Shown here piece by piece: positions 18,322-26,796 of a DNA stretch of 64,000 bases (position 1 is its first letter; each line of letters starts with the position of its first letter). This stretch comes from Myroides odoratimimus. GTDB lineage: Bacteria; Bacteroidota; Bacteroidia; Flavobacteriales; Flavobacteriaceae. Location of the stretch: contig NZ_JACAKB010000017.1 in the NCBI RefSeq assembly GCF_030326305.1, positions 1 through 64,000 of the forward strand, read 5' to 3'. Position numbers and translations under genes: made by a program. The notes below the pieces were generated by a model. The model did no database searches, had not been told where the DNA came from, and worked only from the letters and a program-made list of their open reading frames with translations.

Positions 18322-19539
18322 ATGAAAAAAACAGATAAAAAAGCAGCAGTAGGGTTTATATTTATTACCCTATTGCTAGATATAACAGGATGGGGTATTA
18401 TAATTCCTGTCATTCCAAAACTGATTGGTGAGCTTATTCAAGGCGATATTAGCGAAGCTGCTAAGTATGGTGGATGGCTTGGTTTTGCCTATGCATTTAC
18501 ACAGTTTGTGTTTTCACCCTTAGTAGGTAATCTTAGTGATAAGTATGGTAGACGACCTATTGTACTGATTTCTCTTTTTGGTTTTTCGATAGATTATATT
18601 TTATTAGCTCTTGCACCTTCTATAGGTTGGTTATTTATAGGACGTATTATAGCAGGACTGACAGGAGCTAGTATTTCTACAGCAAGTGCTTATATTGCTG
18701 ATATATCTACTGATAAGAACAGAACAAAGAACTTTGGGGTTATAGGAGCTGCTTTTGGTCTAGGGTTTATAATAGGACCTGTATTGGGAGGTTTATTAGG
18801 ACATTATGGAGCGCGAGTACCTTTTTATGTAGCTGCTGTATTATGTCTTCTGAATTTTATTTACGGGTATTTTAAGCTTCCTGAGAGCCTAGATAAGAGT
18901 AAGAGAAGGTCATTTGAGTGGAAACGTGCTAATCCGATAGGTTCTTTTCAGTTTTTATTTAAACATCCTAAAATATCCAATCTAGTATTCGCTTTAGTGT
19001 TTGTCTATATCGGACTACATGCAGTTCAGAGTAATTGGCATTTCTTTACGATGTATAAGTTTAGTTGGACAGAAAAGCTAGTGGGTATCTCATTAGGGAT
19101 ATTAGGATTGTTAATTGGGGTGGTACAAGGAATATTGATAAGATGGAGTGCACCTAAATTAGGAGAGCAAAAAAGTATCTATTTAGGACTTTTATTTTAT
19201 GCATTAGGACTTTTATTGTTTGCTTTTGCAAATCAAGGGTGGATGATGTTAGTCTTTTTAATACCGTATTCTTTAGGGGGGATCTGCGGTCCTTCTCTTC
19301 AGTCTTTAATTAGTAAAAGTATCCCCTCTGATCAACAAGGTGAATTACAAGGAGCCTTAACAAGTTTAGTGAGTGTTACTTCTATAATAGGGCCACCTGT
19401 TATGACTAACTTATTCTATTATTTTACTCATGAGAGTGCACCTTTTGAGTTTTCGGGAGCTCCATTTTTATTAGCGTCGCTATTGATGTTTATCAGCGCA
19501 GTGTTTATCTATTATAGCTTTAAAAAATATAAAAGCTAA
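18322..19539 (+). CDS. TetA/TCR-type MFS drug:proton antiporter
   Basis: A 405-residue inner-membrane protein with 12 hydrophobic helices. DITGWGIIIPVIPKLIGEL in helix 1, the loop 2-3 motif A GNLSDKYGRRPIVLISLFG near residues 73-91, and the motif C-like GFIIGPVLGGLLGHYGARVPFYVAA near 148-172 place it in the TCR/Tet group of the major facilitator superfamily. It exports small drugs in exchange for protons. Tetracycline resistance should not be assumed: the group includes many exporters of other substrates. Pairing with an AraC regulator, not TetR, is a difference from classical tet genes. Confidence 0.88.
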   Translation: MKKTDKKAAVGFIFITLLLDITGWGIIIPVIPKLIGELIQGDISEAAKYGGWLGFAYAFTQFVFSPLVGNLSDKYGRRPIVLISLFGFSIDYILLALAPSIGWLFIGRIIAGLTGASISTASAYIADISTDKNRTKNFGVIGAAFGLGFIIGPVLGGLLGHYGARVPFYVAAVLCLLNFIYGYFKLPESLDKSKRRSFEWKRANPIGSFQFLFKHPKISNLVFALVFVYIGLHAVQSNWHFFTMYKFSWTEKLVGISLGILGLLIGVVQGILIRWSAPKLGEQKSIYLGLLFYALGLLLFAFANQGWMMLVFLIPYSLGGICGPSLQSLISKSIPSDQQGELQGALTSLVSVTSIIGPPVMTNLFYYFTHESAPFEFSGAPFLLASLLMFISAVFIYYSFKKYKS

Positions 19540-19627
19540 GTGTTTATGGGGATGGAATTACTATCAAAAGGATATTGCATAGTATAAGTACTTTATAGTG
19601 TCTTTTTGATATTGAAAGATTAGAATA

Positions 19628-19726
19628 ATGAAGAAACACTTGGTTATGTTAGTATTAATTTCTTATTTATTGCTGTTATTTTTACAAATGTCGCAGAAAG
19701 CTCTCCTTGTTTTTAGCATATTGTAA
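19628..19726 (+). CDS. Possible 32-residue hydrophobic peptide
   Basis: ATG 19628 opens a frame for MKKHLVMLVLISYLLLLFLQMSQ and nine more residues. It has a positively charged start and one transmembrane helix, like small membrane peptides or type I toxins. There is no supporting terminator, and chance is quite possible in this AT-rich gap. Confidence 0.2.
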   Translation: MKKHLVMLVLISYLLLLFLQMSQKALLVFSIL

Positions 19727-19738
19727 TCGTTATTTTTG
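19707..19738 (+). promoter_or_regulatory. Relic promoter of the decayed methyltransferase
   Basis: TTG (19707-19709), a 21-base spacer and TATTTTTG (19731-19738) precede the old ATG at 19781 by 42 bases. The promoter still matches consensus although the gene is broken. Confidence 0.45.
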
Positions 19739-19780
19739 TTCAGAGTACATAATTTTATATTCAATTTAAAAACATAGAAT

Positions 19781-20453
19781 ATGCCTTGGAATCCAATAGT
19801 ATACAACAAGTTTAAAGAAACAGACAGCTTTATTAGTAGAGAAGTTTAAATATGCTATATTTACAGGGATTGACTCCTCTTTAGAAATGCTTGAGAAAGC
19901 CCATCTATTAGAGTCAGATAGATTAGTATTTAAACATCAGACGATAGAGGAATTTACCTCAGCTGATGAGTCTTGGGACTTGATTTTTAGTAATGCTGCT
20001 TTACAGTGGTCAGATCATCATGAAGAGTTATTTCCTCATCTTATTTCTTAGGTGAATGAAGTAGGATAGTTTGTTATACAAATGCCTTGTCAGGCTGAAA
20101 ACATACTAAAGCTATATGATTTAGCAGATCAACAGCACTATAAAGCGCAATTAAAAGGATGGAACAGAAGACTTCCTGTTTTAACTCTAGATCAGTATGC
20201 ACAGATTATGTTTGATGGAGGATTAAGTGAGCTTCATATTTCTCAACGTGTTTATCCTATTATAGCAGAGGATCACGATACTTTATATGAATTTATCGCT
20301 GGTTCAGCCTTGATTCCGTACCTAGAAAGATTAGATAAAGAAGAGAAAGCCTCATTTATCAAAGCGTTTAAAGAAAAAATAGCTGCTGCATTTCAACAGT
20401 TACCAGCTTTATATGCATTTAAGCGAATATTTCTCTATGGTATAAAAAAGTAG
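19781..20453 (+). pseudogene. Decayed trans-aconitate 2-methyltransferase-like gene
   Basis: Joined across frames, the sequence reads like Tam-type SAM-dependent methyltransferases: MPWNPIVYNKFKET, then ALLVEKFKYAIFTGIDSSLEMLEKA, then WDLIFSNAALQWSDHHEELFPHL, then FVIQMPCQAEN and the normal C-terminus to 20453. Three kinds of damage are visible. An internal deletion of roughly 35 codons with a frame change near 19820 removes SAM motif I (the expected GCGTG block). An in-frame TAG at 20049 and another at 20067 interrupt ISxVNEVGxFV, each explainable by one base change. An intact stretch remains only from 20082 on. The rest of the family, about 250 residues, methylates trans-aconitate or related acids. 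Confidence 0.85.
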
Positions 20454-20460
20454 AGTAAAA

Positions 20461-20502
20461 CAACAAAGCCTAATTACGCATTTCTCGTAATTAGGCTTTG
20501 TT
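20461..20502 (+). terminator. Intrinsic terminator after the decayed methyltransferase
   Basis: AACAAAGCCTAATTACG pairs with CGTAATTAGGCTTTGTT around a 7-base loop; both arms match fully. Confidence 0.8.
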
Positions 20503-20611
20503 ATTAAGTGATATGGTATAAACTAAACTATTTTCTTCATTGGGTACATCTGCTAGATTTCAGTCTTTCTAAAATTAGATTTGTAGTTTTTATCTATTTT
20601 ATTTCGAATAA

Positions 20612-21304
20612 TTAAGACAATTTAATAATAAGCAGCCCAAGTAATACACTGACTACTAGAATACCACTTAAGATAAGTACTCCTTGTCCTATATGCTTCA
20701 TATATCTTTTTCCATCGAAGGTAAAGTATTGAGGATGAATACTAAACTCTTTAAATACAGACGGGTCTATTCTTAAATCAGGTCTAAAGCGAACAATACC
20801 TTCTATGAATTTTGCTCTTAACGCTCTTGCATTTTTGATTTGATAAACGCTCCCCACATCTGCACCATCAAATACAACTTCAGTTTGAGCGCCGTCTATT
20901 CCTACAGCTAGCCTCCATGTCTTATTTACAGGTACTAAGTATACGTCATAGTACTTTGAACGGTAAGAGTGTCCTAATTGATTATAAAGAATTTCGGCTG
21001 TATTTCCATCTTTTTTAGAAAAGTGGATACCTTGATCATCTACTTTGATATTTTTTATGGCTACAGCCATTTTACTTTTTATATAACGATAAAAGCGATA
21101 CAATACGATAGCCCATATAGGGTAGTAGAATAGACCTATAATGACCAATGTCTTGATCTGCGTTGATACCAATAAAGGCAACAAAGCCAGTAAGATAAAT
21201 AAGCACACTAGCAGCGCACCTCCACAAATATTGAAGATCCAAGTAAGTAGTACATTATCCTTAGAGTATAGTGGTAAAAAATCTTTTTGACAATTCTTTT
21301 GCAT
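20612..21304 (-). CDS. Hypothetical membrane protein
   Basis: A 230-residue protein (an upstream ATG at 21328 would add eight residues). Two hydrophobic helices lie near residues 24-75, then a soluble domain of about 120 residues with the strand pattern IKNIKVDDQGIHFSKKDG and AEILYNQLGHSYRSKYYDVYLV, which resembles a PH-like domain of the bPH type, and one C-terminal helix (GVLILSGILVVSVLLGLLIIKL). No family is named with certainty. It is alone on the minus strand. Confidence 0.68.
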   Translation of the reverse strand: MQKNCQKDFLPLYSKDNVLLTWIFNICGGALLVCLFILLALLPLLVSTQIKTLVIIGLFYYPIWAIVLYRFYRYIKSKMAVAIKNIKVDDQGIHFSKKDGNTAEILYNQLGHSYRSKYYDVYLVPVNKTWRLAVGIDGAQTEVVFDGADVGSVYQIKNARALRAKFIEGIVRFRPDLRIDPSVFKEFSIHPQYFTFDGKRYMKHIGQGVLILSGILVVSVLLGLLIIKLS

Positions 21305-21369
21305 TCGTCGAATATACAAAAAAAGCATAAAAGGAGACTTTTTGAAGTGCTTTTTGTTGAATAATTTAA

Positions 21370-21822
21370 GTGGTCAGTAGTAATAACCATTGGAGTTTTT
21401 CGTTTAGTATGTCTTTGGAAATGTATAAAGTTAGAGGAGAGTATAATAATATTCCAGTTAAAATCGAGAATACAAACTTTTATTTCAACATTAAAAACAA
21501 CCTGTTTTTTGACAAGAAAAAGAACACTGTTTTAACCTTAACTTACGGTTATGACAATGGCTTCGAGGATATATTCGGTAAAGTGAATGCTCAACACTCT
21601 CTTAACCTTGATTTAGGAAGATCGTTTAATGATTTTTACGTAAGTATTGGAGCGTATGATTTATTGAAGCCAGATACTAATATGAGGTTTAGTAACTCTG
21701 CCTATAGCTTTAATAAAAAGCAAGAATATTTTAAGAGCTATTTTATAAGTATGAGATATACATTAGGTAATAAGAGAATAAAGAATGTAATTTCAAAACA
21801 ACAAAATGAACGATTAAATTAA
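21370..21822 (+). pseudogene. 3' remnant of an outer-membrane beta-barrel (TonB receptor-like) gene
   Basis: The frame has only a GTG at 21370, directly after an in-frame TAA, and no signal peptide. Its 150 residues are alternating amphipathic beta strands: WSFSFSMSLEMYKV, FYFNIKNNLFF, NTVLTLTYGYDNG, HSLNLDLGRSF and a final YFISMRYTLGNKR. This is how the last strands of the Bacteroidota outer-membrane beta-barrel proteins (OMP_b-brl_3 type) look. The plug and most of the barrel are absent, so it is probably the tail of a deleted gene. A perfect-stem terminator follows. Confidence 0.6.
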
Positions 21823-21889
21823 TAGTATAAGGAAGTCTAGATATAGATTAATTTATATTGAGACTTGAGATAATATGATATTTATACGA

Positions 21890-21929
21890 AAGAAGCTGCT
21901 TCAATAGATCTATTGAAGCAGCTTCTTTA
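21890..21929. terminator. Perfect-palindrome terminator
   Basis: AAGAAGCTGCTTCAATAGA is followed by its reverse complement and a short T run. It sits between convergent units and may serve both. Confidence 0.8.
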
Positions 21930-21993
21930 TATATTCACTTTCCTACACGAAATAAAATAGAGGTATCCTTATGTATAGTATATTAGTCTTAAA

Positions 21994-23010
21994 TTAAAAT
22001 ATTTTCATATCACCATCTTTGATCCACTGTTTCTTTTTCATGATATAGTAGATTAGGTATGACAAAATCATAGGTAATATAATCTGTAAACCTAGTATAG
22101 CCAATATAATATAGGAAGTAGAGTAGGCTTCTTTCATCGCATTAAAGGTTCCTATCTGACCGACTAACCCACAGCTTCCCATACCTGATTCTAATGCCGT
22201 ATTTTGCATGTCAAAGAACAAAATAGCTATTGGACCTAAAATAGCAGAGGCTAAGGTTGGTGGAATCCATATCTTCCAATTCTTATAAATATTAGGGACT
22301 TGTAACATACTAGTACCGATACCCTGTGCTAGTACGCCCTTTATACCATTATCTTTATAACTGATGGTAGCAAAACCTATCATTTGAGCACAACAACCTA
22401 TGGTCGCTGCACCTGCTGCCAACCCATCTAGTTGTAACATGAGACATAAAGCAGCTGAAGAGATTGGTAAGGTTAGAACCATACCCACTACCACAGCGAT
22501 AACCATACCCATGATTAGAGGATTAGCCTCTGTAGAAAATATAATAACCTGTCCAATCCATTGCATCAACTGATTAACACTAGGGCCAATCCATTGTGCT
22601 AAAGCTACTCCTACTAAAACTGTGACTATTGGAGTAATCACTATATCTATCCTTGTTTCACCTGCTATGGCTTTTCCGATTTCTACAGCAATAATAGTTG
22701 CGATAAACACACCTAATGGACCACCTAATTGATACGCTGCTACACCTACCACTGCAGATGAGAATAACACTAGCTGTGGCGCTCTTAAACTATAGGCAAC
22801 GGCTAATGCGATTACAGGGCCTGTCGCCTGATTCGCAAATGGCCAAACGACCTCCTTTAAAAACGAAATATCAAATTCTTCTCCTATCGTCTTTAGAATA
22901 GTTCCTACTAGTAGAGTAGCGAATAACCCATAGGCCATAGCTCCCATAGCATCGATAAAGTATCGCTTGCTTGAAATCTGTATGTCTTTTCTTTGAAGAA
23001 ATTGTTTCAT
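21994..23010 (-). CDS. PTS EIIC-type transporter of the PfoR family (PTS_EIIC_2)
   Basis: A 338-residue inner-membrane protein with about nine hydrophobic helices. It begins with KDIQISSKRYFIDAMGAMAYGLFATLLVGTI and has VEIGKAIAGETRIDIVITPIVTVLVG and GCCAQMIGFATISYKDNG, signatures of the PTS_EIIC_2 group to which PfoR of Clostridium perfringens belongs. No EIIA, EIIB, HPr or EI gene is present in the window, so a phosphotransferase role is doubtful. It may be a stand-alone transporter or sensor. Transcribed alone on the minus strand. Confidence 0.84.
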   Translation of the reverse strand: MKQFLQRKDIQISSKRYFIDAMGAMAYGLFATLLVGTILKTIGEEFDISFLKEVVWPFANQATGPVIALAVAYSLRAPQLVLFSSAVVGVAAYQLGGPLGVFIATIIAVEIGKAIAGETRIDIVITPIVTVLVGVALAQWIGPSVNQLMQWIGQVIIFSTEANPLIMGMVIAVVVGMVLTLPISSAALCLMLQLDGLAAGAATIGCCAQMIGFATISYKDNGIKGVLAQGIGTSMLQVPNIYKNWKIWIPPTLASAILGPIAILFFDMQNTALESGMGSCGLVGQIGTFNAMKEAYSTSYIILAILGLQIILPMILSYLIYYIMKKKQWIKDGDMKIF

Positions 23011-23133
23011 TAAGTATTTAATTTAATAAAGCACCTATTATAAGGTACTATAATCGATGCGAAAGTATTAATAATTATAGTAGTAATGTTAATGTTATTC
23101 TTAAATTAGTGTCTTCATTAACAAATTAAAGAA

Positions 23134-24480
23134 ATGAATATTTTCAATATTTCTATCAAATCAATATTATTGCTATTCATCTTCCTTTTTCCTTCTTTTA
23201 TAACGGCTCAGTCACCTGTTATACTAGATAAGATTACAACATTAGATAGTTATAAGAAACTGTATGAAACGAATACTTTTGATCATAATAACAGTTACTT
23301 TAAGTCTAATGATAAAGGGCAGTGGAATAATATACCTCTAGAGGATGTATATTTTTATGAAGATCATCTGATGTGTTCTATTGATACTTCAGCTAAAAAT
23401 ATAACTACTAAATTAATCGACTACTTAGAAAAAACATACCCAAATAACTTAACAGTTGAGGAAATGTATTATGAGCTTATTTATAAGGTTGCTACTCGTG
23501 GCTTTACTATTGAGCTTACAGTAAAAGCAAAAACGAAAGAAGAAATAACGGAGGATACCAAGGGAAGAATGCAAATCACTTTCTCAAAAGTAGCTGATAA
23601 CCCTATTGCTAATTTATCAGAAGAATTAATGATAAATAAAGAGGGGCTTATTTGTCAGTTGTATGTACACTGTAGTAATGTTTTACCTAGTGTTTTAGTA
23701 AATGGTATCCCTATATTGTCAAAAAACGAGGAAGATAAGTATTCGCGTTATGAAACTATTGTACTTAACCCATATATCCTAAATCCAGAGACACCTATTG
23801 ACTTGTCCTTTGCCTTCACTCCTGGTATTGATGATAAAGGTAATATCATGACGCATATTCCTAAAAAATCGAAAGCTAGTGTAGCTATCGAATATGTCAA
23901 TAGAAAAGGTGATATTATAGAAACTATAGATCTGTTTAACAATCAAGTTTATCTAATAGATACCATTGTAGAAAATCGCCAAATACAATACCATCATTAT
24001 TATGGTACAAATGATTATACAAAGAAAGATATTCGATTTAACCATCAGCTAAAACCTTTAGTAGATTATAAAGTTACAGGATGGTCTAAAGGAAAAGACC
24101 TTCGCAAAGAAAAGAATCTTGAAAAGCGAATCAAACAGTTCTATGCAGCGTACGCAGCCCTGATATTAGATAAGAATCTCAATCAGATTACCCAACTAGT
24201 ATATGATTCATTCTTAGAGAAATATACGTATAACTATAATAGTACTGAACAAAAATCATATCATGATTATGACAATATGGAATATATGTTAGAACAATCT
24301 TTTAAGGTTGTAACCGCACAACAAACCAAACTACATATCAGTAATGATGGAAAATTAGCTTATTTAGAAGCGCTAGATAAAACTTCGTATTTAAAAGCAG
24401 TTGGTCTAAGTTATATAGAGAATATATCCTTTATGTTCTACATAGATCAGAATACAGACGAATTAAAAATTATCCGATGA
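23134..24480 (+). CDS. Hypothetical secreted protein, first of a two-gene operon
   Basis: A 448-residue protein with a signal peptide (hydrophobic residues 8-22 and cleavage after TAQ). The mature part has no recognised domain. It contains many Tyr and Lys and a C-terminal NTF2/SnoaL-like stretch from about residue 350 (FYAAYAALILDKNLNQITQLVYDSF) that could be a small alpha+beta domain; this is a guess. The stop overlaps the next start (ATGA at 24477-24480), so the two are coupled in translation. Confidence 0.7.
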   Translation: MNIFNISIKSILLLFIFLFPSFITAQSPVILDKITTLDSYKKLYETNTFDHNNSYFKSNDKGQWNNIPLEDVYFYEDHLMCSIDTSAKNITTKLIDYLEKTYPNNLTVEEMYYELIYKVATRGFTIELTVKAKTKEEITEDTKGRMQITFSKVADNPIANLSEELMINKEGLICQLYVHCSNVLPSVLVNGIPILSKNEEDKYSRYETIVLNPYILNPETPIDLSFAFTPGIDDKGNIMTHIPKKSKASVAIEYVNRKGDIIETIDLFNNQVYLIDTIVENRQIQYHHYYGTNDYTKKDIRFNHQLKPLVDYKVTGWSKGKDLRKEKNLEKRIKQFYAAYAALILDKNLNQITQLVYDSFLEKYTYNYNSTEQKSYHDYDNMEYMLEQSFKVVTAQQTKLHISNDGKLAYLEALDKTSYLKAVGLSYIENISFMFYIDQNTDELKIIR

Positions 24481-26276
24481 AAACATACCTAAATATATGT
24501 ATACTTTTTTTGATTACGCAGGTAACAACAGCACAAGTTGATATAAAAAAGTATAACGCTACTACTACCAATCAAGAGTATATTGATTTACTTAAAAGTG
24601 ATTTAGAAGACCTTAATCGGTTTGTAAGATTATTTAGCAAAAGCAATGATAAACCAAGTAAACCTACTGTAGTTGCCCCCTTAAAACTAGCTTTTAATCA
24701 ACAGGAGTATGATGCTAATATCGATCTATTAATCCAAGCTAATATTCGGTTTATAGATTTTATAGCAGAAGACGCTGTTACAATACAACTTATAAAAGAC
24801 CCTGCCATCTATAGGTCTCTAGATGATATCAAGGCTCCTATCTATGTAGAAAAGGTGTATTATCACGATGGTACAACACAGAATATGGAGGTAAAGAAGG
24901 ATGTGAATACACATTTCACTACTGAGCTAGGACTTACTAAGGCTGTAGATAAGATAGATATTAGGATTCCTTTTTCTACCATGCAAAAACTAGATAGTAT
25001 CGTACTTCCTGCTGCAGTTAGTCAAAAAGCGAAATATAATGGAGTAGATATAGAGGTAGTGGAAGTATCAGATAAAAGTGTATTGCTTAGGACTTCCTCT
25101 GATCAATTGGAGTTAGATGATATTCAGGCAATCTTAAGAGATAAAAGACGTGTAAAGAGCTATATGTCTCAGCGATCTGGTATGCATCCAGATCAGTTTG
25201 ATCTTTTTTTACAGCTATGTATAAAGAAAATTAGAGAGATTCTAGCACTTTCTGAAGAGAATATCAATATGGAGCATTCTCAATTCAAAAAGGATATAGG
25301 TGCTAAAATGGACGCATTAGAGAAGCAATTATCAACTGATTATAAAAAATCACAGCAGGTTACTTATCTATATTATGAGTTTGGAGAGCCTATAGATAAA
25401 ATAGTTCTTTATAAGGGGAGTGAAACCTATCAAAGAGATGTAACTATGACATTGAGTAATAGTATGCCTAGTACTCACTTTATTGACTATAAAGATGATA
25501 AAACATTGATATACAATAAAGATCTAAAACTAGTAAAAGAATTTTCAGGTACTTATACTTTTATTAATGATTGTTATTTTAGAACAAACAGACAATACTT
25601 TTATTTGAATGATAAATTAGAGATGCAACCCCTTTCTTATTATAAATTGGAGAACTTAGTTAATAATTTTATAGTTATAAAAGAGGATGATGAATCCCCA
25701 TGGGAATTAGTAGATCCAACGAATAAAAAGATCATGAAGGTAGATAACTATGAGATGAATAATAAGTATAATTTCACTTTAATCGAATCGAATGCTTCAT
25801 ATTATCTACTAAATAAGAACACCCTAGCACCACAGAAAATCACTAATGTAGATAAAGTTAGCACAGCAGATAAAGGATATTTTATTGTAGAGAAGAATAA
25901 TAAATTTGGCTTTATGAATACAGAAGGAAAGATTGTTGTACCTATTCAGTATGATGATGCACATGCTTTTGACGATATGACTGATTTATTGCCAAGTGAT
26001 TTATTATTTGCTGTCAAACAGAATGAGAAGTGGGGCTTTGTAGATATACATAATAAGACTGTTATTCCATTTATGTATGATGATGTTAAAGGACCTTTTT
26101 CTTATGGAATAGCGCCTGTATACTTAAATGATACTTTAGGATTAATTAATTTAAAAAATGAGAAAGTATCTAAGTTTATGGACAGAAATTATTTTGGCTC
26201 TAGTAATTTTGGAAAGAGAACGATGGGCTTAAGTGATGGTACTTATAATCATAAAGGAGAGAAAGAAAAGAAATAA
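24477..26276 (+). CDS. Secreted WG-repeat protein
   Basis: A 599-residue protein with a signal peptide (MKTYLNICILFLITQVTTAQ). The C-terminal third has WG repeats, each with the pattern KFGFMNTEGKIVVPIQYDDAH, KWGFVDIHNKTVIPFMYDDV and TLGLINLKNEKV, which build a beta-sheet surface. The N-terminal 300 residues show no known family. The four-base overlap with the preceding secreted gene suggests that both proteins work together in the periplasm or at the outer membrane, function unknown. Confidence 0.78.
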   Translation: MKTYLNICILFLITQVTTAQVDIKKYNATTTNQEYIDLLKSDLEDLNRFVRLFSKSNDKPSKPTVVAPLKLAFNQQEYDANIDLLIQANIRFIDFIAEDAVTIQLIKDPAIYRSLDDIKAPIYVEKVYYHDGTTQNMEVKKDVNTHFTTELGLTKAVDKIDIRIPFSTMQKLDSIVLPAAVSQKAKYNGVDIEVVEVSDKSVLLRTSSDQLELDDIQAILRDKRRVKSYMSQRSGMHPDQFDLFLQLCIKKIREILALSEENINMEHSQFKKDIGAKMDALEKQLSTDYKKSQQVTYLYYEFGEPIDKIVLYKGSETYQRDVTMTLSNSMPSTHFIDYKDDKTLIYNKDLKLVKEFSGTYTFINDCYFRTNRQYFYLNDKLEMQPLSYYKLENLVNNFIVIKEDDESPWELVDPTNKKIMKVDNYEMNNKYNFTLIESNASYYLLNKNTLAPQKITNVDKVSTADKGYFIVEKNNKFGFMNTEGKIVVPIQYDDAHAFDDMTDLLPSDLLFAVKQNEKWGFVDIHNKTVIPFMYDDVKGPFSYGIAPVYLNDTLGLINLKNEKVSKFMDRNYFGSSNFGKRTMGLSDGTYNHKGEKEKK

Positions 26277-26319
26277 GGAACAGTATTCGATAGATACTAT
26301 ACCTGCGTAAGTTATTACA

Positions 26320-26357
26320 GACACCCCTTCATTGATTTCTATCAATAAAGGGGTGTT
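26320..26357 (+). terminator. Intrinsic terminator after the WG-repeat operon
   Basis: ACACCCCTT-C-ATTGA pairs with TCAAT-A-AAGGGGTGT, followed by TTGGTTTA. The T run is weak but the stem is strong. Confidence 0.65.
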
Positions 26358-26484
26358 GGTTTAGTATAAGGTGGTTTTATATATTATCTCTTAATTGCCA
26401 CTATTAGGTAGGTATCTTTTTCTAGACTCCTGATCAGAACTTTTTTAGGTTTACTATTGCTTTGCTTGAGGATTGCTAGGGGGA

Positions 26485-26548
26485 TTCTTGCAGGTTTCTT
26501 CGACAAAACAGCCTTCTAGGCAAGGAAACCCCAAGGAAAGTGCAAGAA
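26485..26548. repeat. Structured 64-base element of unknown nature
   Basis: TTCTTGCA (26485-26492) pairs with TGCAAGAA (26541-26548), GGTTTCTT (26493-26500) pairs with AAGGAAACC (26522-26530), and a small hairpin GCCT-TCT-AGGC sits in the middle (26511-26521). It is more GC-rich than its surroundings. It could be a REP-type palindrome or a small structured RNA. The rest of the 26358-26790 gap shows nothing else. Confidence 0.45.
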
Positions 26549-26796
26549 AAATAGATTATTAACCTCTTATAGCTATAGATTTAAACATTGTATAGGAGAT
26601 TAATTTATTATATATTTTAATATGCTCTTAACATATATGGAGTGAAAACACTCATATTTATTAAACTTAGCGCTCTTATTAGATAATAAAAGTTATTTAG
26701 TACTAGATTTAGTATTAGATATAAACAAGCAAAGTAGTTGATAATATACAAATCATTATCACTATCTATAAACTTTAAATTTTAAATTAGATGATA

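Noticed and set aside
18322-19539. Calling the MFS exporter a tetracycline resistance gene
   Set aside because: TetA-like motifs are shared by many exporters, and the regulator is AraC-type instead of TetR; the substrate cannot be read from sequence.
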